Part shown: positions 47,295-55,595 of the stretch, one piece after another
Position numbering within the stretch: the stretch's first letter is position 1
Layout: the number at the start of each line of letters is the position of its first letter
Origin: Psychroserpens sp. NJDZ02
Lineage (GTDB): Bacteria > Bacteroidota > Bacteroidia > Flavobacteriales > Flavobacteriaceae
DNA length: 64,000 bases
Assembly: GCF_004843725.1 (NCBI RefSeq)
Contig: NZ_CP039451.1
Coordinates: forward strand, 1,548,501-1,612,500
Reading direction: 5' to 3'
Made by a program: the position numbers and the translations under genes
The notes under the pieces: model-generated
What the model was told of the DNA's origin: nothing
The model's database searches: none
Seen by the model: the letters and a program-made list of their open reading frames with translations, nothing else

Positions 47295-48449
47295 ATGCTT
47301 TTTAGTGATATTTTAGGATTAAATCATATTAAAAAACACTTGACTACAAGTGCAGACAATGGTCGTATACCACATGCCCAACTATTTGTTGGTCCTGAAG
47401 GTTCGGGTACATTACCTATGGCTGTTGCCTATGCGCAGTATGTTTTGTGTAAAAATACGACAGGAGAAAACGTAGGAGAAAACGAAATTTGCAATATAAA
47501 ATTCAATAATTTTTCTCACCCAGACCTACATTTTGCTTTCCCAGTCACCACTACAGATAAGGTCAAAAAACACCCTGTATCCTCTTACTTTTTAGAAGAA
47601 TGGAGGCAATTATTAAAAGAACAACCTTACGGAAACCTCTTTGATTGGTACAGAATTCTGGGCGTAGATAACAAACAAGGACAAATTGGTGTTGACGAAG
47701 CTTTGGACATTGTCAAAGCTTTAAGTCTAAAATCTTATGAAGGTGGTTACAAAATCATGCTAATTTGGATGGCTGAAAAGATGAATACGCAAGCAGCCAA
47801 CAAATTGCTGAAGCTTATTGAAGAACCGCCAAATAACACTGTTTTTATATTAATAGCTGAAGAAGAAGAGCAGATTATTAATACCATTAGATCACGTTGT
47901 CAAATCATACATTTTCCGCCATTAGCAGAAAATGATATTAAAGCTGGGATTACAAAACAGTTTAAATTGGATGACGCGACAGCTACTAAAATTGCTCATC
48001 AAGCTGATGGAAACTATAATAAAGCTTGTGATTTAGTTTTTCACGATAGCGAGGACGACCAATTTGAACAATGGTTTATTTTTTGGATTCGCGCTGCTTT
48101 TAAGGCTAAAGGAAACAAAGCAGCCATCCACGATTTAATTGGTTGGAGTGAAGATATTGCCAAAACAGGTCGTGAAACCCAAAAGCAATTTCTGAATTTT
48201 TGTTTAGACTTTTTCAGGCAAGCCATGTTGCTTAATTATGGCGCACAAGAATTAGTGTATTTTGAAACTAAAAGCAAAGGTTTTGATCTTTCTAAGTTTG
48301 CTCCTTTTATTCATAACAACAACATTATGGATATTTCTAACGAACTAAATGACGCTATTTACCATATTGAACGTAACGGAAATTCCAAAATTATACTTAC
48401 CGATTTAAGCATAAAATTAACACGCTTGCTCCACGCGAAACAAGATTAA
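47295..48449 (+). CDS. holB: DNA polymerase III delta prime subunit
   Basis: 384 residues. AAA+ clamp-loader fold: LGLNHIKKHLTTSADNGRIPHAQLF at the start, P-loop region GPEGSGTLPMA in which the usual Lys is lost, as in many delta prime proteins, HPDLHFAFPV, sensor region LWMAEKMN-like, NKLLKLIEEPPNNTVFIL and SRCQIIHFPPL. Loads the sliding clamp with tau/gamma and delta. First gene of a plus-strand group with the lipid kinase gene 1 base downstream. Confidence 0.88.
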   Translation: MLFSDILGLNHIKKHLTTSADNGRIPHAQLFVGPEGSGTLPMAVAYAQYVLCKNTTGENVGENEICNIKFNNFSHPDLHFAFPVTTTDKVKKHPVSSYFLEEWRQLLKEQPYGNLFDWYRILGVDNKQGQIGVDEALDIVKALSLKSYEGGYKIMLIWMAEKMNTQAANKLLKLIEEPPNNTVFILIAEEEEQIINTIRSRCQIIHFPPLAENDIKAGITKQFKLDDATATKIAHQADGNYNKACDLVFHDSEDDQFEQWFIFWIRAAFKAKGNKAAIHDLIGWSEDIAKTGRETQKQFLNFCLDFFRQAMLLNYGAQELVYFETKSKGFDLSKFAPFIHNNNIMDISNELNDAIYHIERNGNSKIILTDLSIKLTRLLHAKQD

Positions 48450-48450
48450 A

Positions 48451-49368
48451 ATGTCTTCAAAAAAAGCGTTTTTTGTCATTATTAATCCTGTTTCTGGTAA
48501 TGGGAAAGGCAAAAAAATATGGACAACCGTACAACGTAAATTACAATACACTTATAACATTGCGTATCAATTTACAACTCACACCAATCATGAAATTGAA
48601 ATAACGTTAGCCGCCATAAAAAAGGGTTTTAAACATTTTATAATAATTGGTGGTGATGGTACTCTTAATAAATTTATTACAGGTGTTTTTAGTCAAAATG
48701 TTGTCGATTCTAAAAATATAACGTTTGGTGTTATAGCCATAGGAACAGGTAATGATTGGATAAAAACACACCACATTCCTACAAACATAACTAAAGCCTT
48801 AGCTCTTATAATTAACGGAAAAACAGATACGCAAGATATTGGTTGTGTAAGCTATTTAAAGTCTAGCCTACCTAACACCTATTTTATAAATCTCTGTGGG
48901 ATTGGTTTTGATGGCTTGGTTGTCGATATTGTAAGTAACAACAGAACATTTGGTAAATTAACCTATCTATTAGGAGCCTTAAAAGCCTTATTTCTTTTTA
49001 AACCATTTAATCTTAATTTGACTCAAGATTTAAAGACTAAATCATATAAATCTTGCTTTATGATTCAGTTAGGTATTTGTAGATACACAGGTTCTGGGAT
49101 GCAACTTACAGAACAACCTAACCACAAAGATGGTCTATTTGACGTCTCTATTGCCACTAAATTGACTAGATGGGATATTATAAAAAACATAGTTGGCCTT
49201 TTTAATGGGAAAATTGTGTTTCATAAAAAAGTCAAGACATTTAAAACCAATCATCTACAATTAAATTTTGATCAAAACAAACCATTAATTCAGGCCGATG
49301 GAGAGTCAATAAAAACTGAAGATATCGATGTATCCATACGCCCTAAAGCCATCAATTTTTATTGTTAA
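48451..49368 (+). CDS. Diacylglycerol/sphingosine-type lipid kinase (YegS/DgkB family)
   Basis: 305 residues. FVIINPVSGNGKGKKIW (nucleotide-binding start), IIIGGDGTLNKFITGV (GGDGT motif near residue 69), GVIAIGTGNDWIKTH and FDGLVVDIVSNN, closing with QADGESIKTEDIDVSI. Phosphorylates a lipid at the inner membrane. It follows holB with a 1-base gap. The exact lipid is not readable. Confidence 0.92.
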   Translation: MSSKKAFFVIINPVSGNGKGKKIWTTVQRKLQYTYNIAYQFTTHTNHEIEITLAAIKKGFKHFIIIGGDGTLNKFITGVFSQNVVDSKNITFGVIAIGTGNDWIKTHHIPTNITKALALIINGKTDTQDIGCVSYLKSSLPNTYFINLCGIGFDGLVVDIVSNNRTFGKLTYLLGALKALFLFKPFNLNLTQDLKTKSYKSCFMIQLGICRYTGSGMQLTEQPNHKDGLFDVSIATKLTRWDIIKNIVGLFNGKIVFHKKVKTFKTNHLQLNFDQNKPLIQADGESIKTEDIDVSIRPKAINFYC

Positions 49369-49412
49369 TTTCTACATTATAAATTAATACCTTTAAACCA
49401 CAATCACCATAC

Positions 49413-49808
49413 ATGGACAATCTAATAAATAACATTACCCAGATATTACTACTTGCTTTTTTAGCCATCACTTTTTTGCAATCAGGATTAGACAAGGCAC
49501 TAGATTGGAAGGCTACTATTACTTGGTTAAAAGGTCATTTTTCAAAAACCTTTATGGCCAAAATAGTACCCTTAAATGTTGGAATTATTTTTGTTTTAGA
49601 AACTATAGCTGGTGTATTTGCGGTCATTGGCATCTGTACTATAGTAATTGATGGTAACACTGTATTTGGCTATTATTCGGCTATTTTAAGCGCGATTGTG
49701 CTACTTTTATTATTATTCGGGCAACGTGTAGCAAAAGACTATGAAGGCGCAAAAACAATAGTTGTATACTTTATTCCAACAATTATCGCTTTGTACTTAT
49801 TAAAGTAA
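49413..49808 (+). CDS. DoxX family membrane protein
   Basis: 131 residues with four hydrophobic segments (about 7-20, 48-70, 80-105, 112-130) and the DoxX-type QSGLDKALDWKATITWLKGHF. Small inner-membrane protein of unclear function; some relatives link to redox stress. Last gene of the holB group. Confidence 0.82.
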   Translation: MDNLINNITQILLLAFLAITFLQSGLDKALDWKATITWLKGHFSKTFMAKIVPLNVGIIFVLETIAGVFAVIGICTIVIDGNTVFGYYSAILSAIVLLLLLFGQRVAKDYEGAKTIVVYFIPTIIALYLLK

Positions 49809-50733
49809 ACGACCAACACGTCTTATTTACTATAAAACAACCATTTCCTCCATTAAGACTCATTTATAATTGGTATTTTATGTTGCACATAAACGTCATA
49901 AAAGTTTTCTGTTTGAAACTTATATACATAAAACAACGTTTGGTTTTCTTCAATTAAAATAACGCTCCCATCACCACTTTTTTTTTAGACGATTTTACCA
50001 AGCTATTGCATGTCTAAGTTTAGTAAATAACTTGGCTATTACATAATATGTTTTTATACCACCTTTATGTAAACAGTATTTATCTCTATAAGTAATTTAA
50101 AATACTGACTACCCAGCATTTTACTCTCTAATTTCTAATCTATTTTAAAACAATTTTAATGAATAAATCACACCCCTTTAGCTATTAGTTCTTACAGAAC
50201 TGAGTCTCCAGAAAACTTTAAGATATACTTATAATTAACTATTTAGTAACAAGTTAAGAACTAAAACTTTTACTTTTTTTGGTAATTATTTAACTATAAT
50301 CGACCGTTCAAACGATTACTAAATTACACCTCTAACTAATATCGATACAACTTCTACCTTAGACTGAACAATTTATAGTTATTGATCCCTGTTGAAGTAC
50401 TAATTTTAGCACAAATAATTATTTATCATTCACCCTTAAGACAATCACTATGTTCTTATGTGATTTAGACTTATCCCAAGACATAACAACTGTATTTTAG
50501 AGACAATATGTCCTATCTCAAAAAAAATAAAAATCAACTTCTTGAATTGCAGTAAAAATTAGACAAACCAATGCTGTTTACGTTTAATAATAAATCCAAC
50601 TTTGTACGTAAAATTGGTTAAAACTATTTCTTTATTAGTGGTTAACGTAAATGATCCAATATCAACACATAATGAATTATCAGTACCAAGTTAATGATTT
50701 TGAATACTTTGATTTGAAGATGATATTAGATTA

Positions 50734-50919
50734 CTAAAAAAACAAAACCTCTTCATTACTCTTTAATCCTTTTAAACTTCTAATTAAAAGATCAAGCCAC
50801 ACCTTTAAAAATCCACTAAAAGTTGCGCTACAATTAAGTGTTTTTACTGCCATGTTATACACAACATACAACACCCAACCAACTCCACTAACAACAAACA
50901 AAAAAGCGCTCTGAAGCAC
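50734..50919 (-). pseudogene. Remnant of an adhesin-head-like gene
   Basis: Open for 61 codons. FVVSGVGWVLYVVYNMAVKT aligns with SGGSGGGWMLYVVYQSP of the intact gene at 45593, and SATFSGFLKVWLDLL aligns with ISTYHGFALVNKEEPVDL in the same order. Further along (50640-50700, other frame) NSLCVDIGSFTL matches NTLGFDIAKLDI. Start, signal peptide and the rest of the protein are missing. Best read as a decayed relative of that protein or of a large surface adhesin. Confidence 0.5.
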
Positions 50920-51410
50920 TATTATTTACTATGAACCATCGACTAACAAACGTCTTAGCCTTAGGTCAATATTTTAATATATAAGCAAAACAAATAAAGG
51001 GAGAATTTAAAGCAAAAGGCGAGAGTATAGCACAAACGAAAAAGAAGCAAACCTAATAGCTTTTTGTAATTATAATCAGCCAATTTAAGTCTAATTCTAA
51101 TCCATAAATTTGTGTTTAATTAATCATTATCTTAAAAGTAGAACTGAGGAATTCACCTCTCATAATTCTTTTTATAAAACTATAATTAACTAACTTATAA
51201 AAAGTAGTATGCGTCATGTATTTCTGATTATCTGCTAATTAAAGTATTGCTAGACTTCAAGAACAGGCAGCAAAACTCTATGCATATCAGAACTTACCAA
51301 GTCAATATCAGCATTAATTAGCTCATCATCCTTGCACCGCCTACAAGCGTCATTGCACAGTATATTGCCTCACTATTCCATGATAATCCATAAATATTAA
51401 TGATTGGTGC

Positions 51411-51503
51411 ATCTTAAAAGAATGGTTTGCTCAGCAGGTCTAACAGTTAGAAGGAGAAGACCACAACAACGGATAAGAGCAGGTTTTTAATGAGTTTTTT
51501 TAA
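51411..51503 (+). pseudogene. Coding-like remnant with internal stops
   Basis: One frame reads ILKEWFAQQV-stop-QLEGEDHNNG-stop-EQVFNEFF-stop. The stops are TAA at 51441-51443, 51474-51476 and 51501-51503. The amino-acid composition between stops looks like a real C-terminus. Family not recognised. Confidence 0.25.
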
Positions 51504-51560
51504 CCCAACTAAATATAAATATCTAAAATAACCACACTGATATTTAAACTAAAATATCAT

Positions 51561-51595
51561 AAAAAAAGGCGATTAACTGTTGTTAATCGCCTTTT
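51561..51595 (-). terminator. Hairpin terminator of the ompH-like gene
   Basis: Perfect 14-bp arms AAAAGGCGATTAAC and GTTAATCGCCTTTT with a TGTT loop, followed by T residues on the minus strand, 24 bases after the stop of the gene at 51619. Confidence 0.92.
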
Positions 51596-51618
51596 GAAAA
51601 TGTAGTATTTCTTATTTT

Positions 51619-52131
51619 CTATTTTTTATAAGAAGCATTTAAACCTTCAATAATAGTATTAGAAAGATCATTATCTGATTTACCAAATAAAACAGAAGGA
51701 CTAGCATCACTTGTACCTAATATATAGTCGTAACCATTGCTTTTACCGTACTCATTTACATAGGTTTTTACCTTAGAAATTAAAGAATCCATTTCTTTTT
51801 GAAAAGGTTCTGAAATTTTTTGTTGTTCAGCTTGCAGTTGTTGTTGTAACATTTGCTGTTTTTGACCTAACTCGTCATATTTAGCCTGAGCTGTTTTAGC
51901 TGGCATACTTTGTGCATCCATTTGAAACTTTTGAGCTTGCATTTGAAAATCTTTACCTAGACTATCTCTCCTCTGATTGAATTTATCTAAAGTTGTTTTA
52001 TAATTTTCTTCCAGATCTAATTTTTCCTGAATTTTGTTAATTACTTCACCATTATCAATAAAAGCAATTTTTTGTTTTTGGCATGATGTAAAAACAGAAG
52101 CCACTAATAGTAATCCGAATACTTTTTTCAT
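51619..52131 (-). CDS. OmpH/Skp-like periplasmic chaperone, lipoprotein form
   Basis: 170 residues. N-terminus MKKVFGLLLVASVFTSC has a lipobox (Cys17). KIAFIDNGEVINKIQEKL begins the OmpH domain, then a long coiled coil rich in Gln/Lys (about 50-125), and a compact end LISKVKTYVNEYGKSNGYDYILG. Skp-type proteins hold unfolded outer-membrane proteins in the periplasm; the lipid anchor is a variation. It has its own promoter box and terminator, so it is probably a single-gene unit. Confidence 0.88.
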   Translation of the reverse strand: MKKVFGLLLVASVFTSCQKQKIAFIDNGEVINKIQEKLDLEENYKTTLDKFNQRRDSLGKDFQMQAQKFQMDAQSMPAKTAQAKYDELGQKQQMLQQQLQAEQQKISEPFQKEMDSLISKVKTYVNEYGKSNGYDYILGTSDASPSVLFGKSDNDLSNTIIEGLNASYKK

Positions 52132-52154
52132 TTTATATTTTTTATGAATTTGAG

Positions 52155-52162
52155 CAAATGTA
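52155..52162 (-). promoter_or_regulatory. TAnnTTTG box for the ompH-like gene
   Basis: TACATTTG on the minus strand, 23 bases before the ATG at 52131; matches the Bacteroidota -7 consensus. Confidence 0.45.
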
Positions 52163-52361
52163 AATAATTAACTAAACTCAATTTCATTTTTTTTATAGAT
52201 TTTACACTAAATAACTATTTCTTATGGTAAATAATATCAATTATAAGCAAACACTATTAAAAACGACCTCAAATAAAGCCCTTTAAGCTACTTTTAAAAA
52301 AACCTAATGTGATTACACATTACAAGACCACATCATCTAACCAGGTTTCTTATATTTATTT

Positions 52362-53252
52362 TTAGCTGTTTTTAAGCACATAAATCAACGAAGAATACTC
52401 TCCTGAAGACTTTGCTTTGTAATTTGACATGAATCCTGACCTGAATGCCTTGAAGACTTTCATCCTACCAGATTTATATTTTTCCGATAATAAACTAACA
52501 TAATACGAATCAAAGAACATTGGATTTGTACTTTCAACCGTCATACTAATACTATAAAACAAGTTAGAAATTGATTTTTGATCAAAATGCCATAAGTGTC
52601 TAGGCACATCATATGCCGCCCAAAACTCTTTATAATAGATAGCATCATAACTTTTATGATTAGGAACAGCAATTAATAAGACCCCATTTGGCTTAAGTAA
52701 AGACTTAAGAACAGCTATCTTTTCTTCTAAATCTGGAACATGTTCTAGTACATGCCACAAGGTAATCACATCAAAACTCTTTTTTTCGAACGTATTTAGG
52801 TATTTTGATTCAAAAACAGAGCTATTAGTTTTACTATTTGCTATACCTCTAGCAGCCTCATTTGGTTCAATTCCCGCAACATTCCAGCCATTACTTTGAG
52901 CAGTTTTAAGAAAATCACCCGTTCCAGATCCAAAATCTAATAGCCTTTTTCCCTCTAATTCAAACGAATTAATCAGGTTTAATTTGCGCTTTAAGGACAC
53001 CTTTCGGATAGCATGATACACCTTTTCAAACAAGTTTCTTCTAGAATCTGTATGAGAAATATAGTTTTCTGTTTGATAATACTCTCCCAATTTACCTAAT
53101 GGCGGTTTAGGGATTGTCTTCAAATAGCCATACTTTTTATGTTCTAACAAATGAAATTCTTCACCAGAAACAGAGTGATCCTTTACTTTAAACAACACTT
53201 TTTTACCATTTTCACTTACCACAATCAATACTATTTTAGATAGCTTACCCAA
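52362..53252 (-). CDS. Class I SAM-dependent methyltransferase
   Basis: Up to 296 residues. SAM-binding motif LLDFGSGTGDFLKTA (about residue 104), WNVAGIEPNEAARGIA, FDVITLWHVLEHVPD and VLLIAVPNHKSYD. The first domain, HSVSGEEFHLLEHKKYGYLKTIPKP, resembles the short N-terminal region of flavobacterial methyltransferases of this kind. The true start is doubtful: the TTG at 53252 gives 18 extra residues, while GTG at 53196-53198 or the next TTG would begin just before FKVKDHSVSG, which I favour. Substrate unknown. It stands alone beside the parS region. Confidence 0.8.
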   Translation of the reverse strand: MGKLSKIVLIVVSENGKKVLFKVKDHSVSGEEFHLLEHKKYGYLKTIPKPPLGKLGEYYQTENYISHTDSRRNLFEKVYHAIRKVSLKRKLNLINSFELEGKRLLDFGSGTGDFLKTAQSNGWNVAGIEPNEAARGIANSKTNSSVFESKYLNTFEKKSFDVITLWHVLEHVPDLEEKIAVLKSLLKPNGVLLIAVPNHKSYDAIYYKEFWAAYDVPRHLWHFDQKSISNLFYSISMTVESTNPMFFDSYYVSLLSEKYKSGRMKVFKAFRSGFMSNYKAKSSGEYSSLIYVLKNS

Positions 53253-53298
53253 AAAAGGCAGCTTATTTATACTTTTTTTTATTTTAATAACGACTCAT

Positions 53299-53314
53299 TG
53301 TTCCACGAGGAACA
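53299..53314. other. parS: parS-like site 1
   Basis: TGTTCCACGAGGAACA. Known chromosomal parS is a 16-bp near-palindrome, TGTTNCACGTGNAACA; here one centre base differs (GAGG for GTGG). Same sequence as sites 2-4. Confidence 0.8.
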
Positions 53315-53739
53315 TTAAACCACAAATAAACAACTCTATTTTCACATGCACCCACTTATTAATAGTAATAACTATCCTAAAAAAACAACATAATTTCAAT
53401 TTAAACTAAGAATTTATGGCATGTAAACTAATAAAAAAGACGCTTATAAGACTACTTACGCCCCAATAAAACCTTTAAATATGTCTTTACAAAACTACTT
53501 AACGCAAGATTATCCTATCACAACAGAGCGTCATCCAGCAACACGCTTTGCTTTTAATTCTTTACACACCTCTGTATTTACCCTATAATATTTAAAAAAA
53601 CAACTACAGAAAGACACAAACCACTCGATAAACACATTCTTTATAGAACTTCAAACAGCTAAAAAAAACCTTCTGCAAGCCAAAAACAATCTCAAAAAAA
53701 GCTTTTTACCCACTCTTTACACATCAAATAACACACCAT
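53299..53739 (+). repeat. parS-carrying tandem repeat, unit 1
   Basis: 441 bases from parS site 1 up to site 2. It aligns along its length with unit 2; shared ordered blocks include CTATTTTCACA, TTTAAATATGTC, TTACAAAAC, CCTCTGTATTTA and AAGCCAAAAA. Confidence 0.75.
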
Positions 53740-53759
53740 TGTTCCACGAGGAACATTAA
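53481..53759 (+). pseudogene. Decayed small ORF inside repeat unit 1
   Basis: ATG at 53481 (MSLQNYLTQDYPITTE), TAA at codon 36 (53586-53588), then the same frame stays open for 56 more codons (YLKKQLQKDTNHS ... LLQAKNNLKKSF) to a TAA at 53757-53759 inside parS site 2. The equivalent ATG in unit 2 (53925) opens only 12 codons. Looks like a once-coding sequence copied and decaying; it could also be chance. Confidence 0.3.
53740..53755. other. parS: parS-like site 2
   Basis: TGTTCCACGAGGAACA, 441 bases after site 1, at the junction between repeat units 1 and 2. Confidence 0.8.
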
Positions 53760-54183
53760 AAAACTCCAATAAACAAATCTATTTTCACACCCACCGACCT
53801 ATTATTAGTATTCATTACCATAAAAAAACATCTTAATATCAACTTAAACCTAAGACTTCCGTCATATAAACCAATCAAAAAAGGCGTTTATAACACGACT
53901 TACGGTTAACTAAACCCTTTAAATATGTCATTACAAAACGACTTAGTGAACGAATACTCATGATAAAAGAGCCCAATACGCCAATAATATTAGCTTTTAA
54001 TTTATAATAAACCTCTGTATTTATACTCTAATACTAAAAAAAAGCATCTAAATAAAGACACAAATAACGCGATAAACAACACTCTTTAAAGAACTTTAAA
54101 CAGTTAAACTAGCCCTCCGTAAGCCAAAAAAACCAAAAAAAACGAGTTCTCGCCACTCCTCTATACACTAAACAAAAGCAAAT
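53740..54183 (+). repeat. parS-carrying tandem repeat, unit 2
   Basis: 444 bases from parS site 2 up to site 3, homologous to unit 1 with many substitutions and small indels. Confidence 0.75.
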
Positions 54184-54199
54184 TGTTCCACGAGGAACA
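54184..54199. other. parS: parS-like site 3
   Basis: TGTTCCACGAGGAACA, followed by CTAAAA much as at the other GAGG sites. Confidence 0.8.
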
Positions 54200-54412
54200 C
54201 TAAAACATGAATAATAACCAGCGTTATACCCCATGTTATCCTAAACTATCGACACTTTAATCAACAGAAAAAACATATAAAAAACGAATAAATGAAACAA
54301 AAAAAAACACTTATTACAAACATTTAAAACTACAAAACCGCACATGTTCTAGGACTTTTAAGAGCTAATAAATCATAATATATTCACTTTACCACTACAA
54401 ATAGAGTCAAAA

Positions 54413-54428
54413 TGTTCCACGAGGAACA
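54413..54428. other. parS: parS-like site 4
   Basis: TGTTCCACGAGGAACA followed by CTAAAA; 229 bases after site 3. Confidence 0.8.
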
Positions 54429-55552
54429 CTAAAAATCCATAAATTAAGAAATAAAAACACCCATCAATTCACGTCAATCACCGCTGAAATCAATAAAAAA
54501 ACATCCATACTAGGAGTAAAACCACAACTCAAAAAAGAGTATTTCACCAATTTAGACTACTAAATAAGTCATTATTTAACCCATTTCTAAACCAATAAAG
54601 CGCAAAATTCATCCCATTTTAACAACAAACAATACAAAAATATTACCCGAGAAACACACAACACTAGTAAATACACAACGTTATTTTAAATTACAAGCAA
54701 CCCAATTAACGACATAACAGTCAAAATATAATCAATTAAAAGAAATAAATAACCTTTAGAAAAACAATTTATAGCGCGATTTAATCGAAAACAACATCAC
54801 GAAACCTACCATATAGGGGTAAAAAAAACAACAATTAAGCCTTATAGTTTGCCATAATACAAGATGCAAATCAAAATAAACGACCAAAATAAACCGCAAA
54901 ATATCGACTTCCTACTCCTCTATTAAACTATTTGAGATAAAATAAGAGCATAATTACAGACTGTAAAAGCTTAAAAACTGAACAAAAAAACACTAAAAAC
55001 TACAGGCATTCTAGATCAAAAAACTTTAAATCGAGGCATTTAATTGACCATTACAGGGTAAATAAAACATAGCAATTCAAATATTTCAGCCTCTATTAAG
55101 ACACTCTTCTTAAAAACATAAACGAAAAAAAACAACTAAAAAACACACAAACCCAATCGAAAACGGCTTTAAAAAAACCATATATTCCATCTAAATGAAC
55201 CAAAAAAAATACTTAAAAACAATACAAAAGGATTAAACAAACAACATCAAAAAAAGGTAAATTAGATATAATTAGACTTAAAAAAAAAGACCTAAACAAC
55301 GTTCCAAAACTCATCTTAATCCTTCATTACAAACTCTAAGAAAAAGAATGTTTAAACGCCTACAAAAAGAAATAACACTCACAAAAAGAAAAGAAGCCAT
55401 AGCAATAAACACATAAATAAGCCTTAAAAAAAAAAGAACAACAAACAGTCCAAATAGACAAAACAAACGACCTAATTAAACAAACTAATCTCCCATATTC
55501 TCTTAATACAAACCCGAAATGCAACACCATTTATAAACAATAGAAACAAAAA

Positions 55553-55584
55553 AAAGGGAACGTTCCACGTGGAACGTTCCCTTT
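55553..55584 (-). terminator. parS: Perfect 32-bp palindrome: parS site 5 inside the mnmG terminator
   Basis: Arms AAAGGGAACGTTCCAC and GTGGAACGTTCCCTTT with no loop. The centre (55561-55576) is CGTTCCACGTGGAACG, a perfect parS core. On the minus strand it lies 11 bases after the mnmG stop and runs into a T tract (55548-55555 are all A on plus), so it can also end mnmG transcription. Confidence 0.82.
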
Positions 55585-55595
55585 AAAACTTAAAT

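Larger units (their letters stand above)
49809..51560. other. 1.75 kb without an intact gene
   Basis: AT-rich stretch with stops in all frames. I see two decayed coding stretches in it: an adhesin-head-like fragment on the minus strand (50600-50919) and a coding-like stretch with internal stops on the plus strand (51411-51503). No tRNA, IS ends or CRISPR repeats are visible. Confidence 0.6.
53253..55552. other. 2.3 kb non-coding parS-bearing region
   Basis: No intact gene. On the plus strand the DNA is rich in A and C and poor in G and T, unlike its neighbours. It holds four parS-like sites, a diverged tandem duplication of about 440 bases (53299-54183) and a decayed small ORF. From 54430 to 55550 I see no further repeats or genes. 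It borders mnmG and is probably part of the origin-proximal centromere region. Confidence 0.65.

Noticed and set aside
49840-51560. tRNA or other structured RNA genes in the 1.75 kb gap
   Set aside because: No cloverleaf-type pairing or CCA-ended acceptor pattern was visible; only decayed coding stretches were supported.
53253-55552. CRISPR array suggested by repeated TGTTCCACGAGGAACA
   Set aside because: Spacing is irregular (441, 444, 229 and over 1100 bases) and the repeat is a palindrome matching parS; no spacer-sized intervals.
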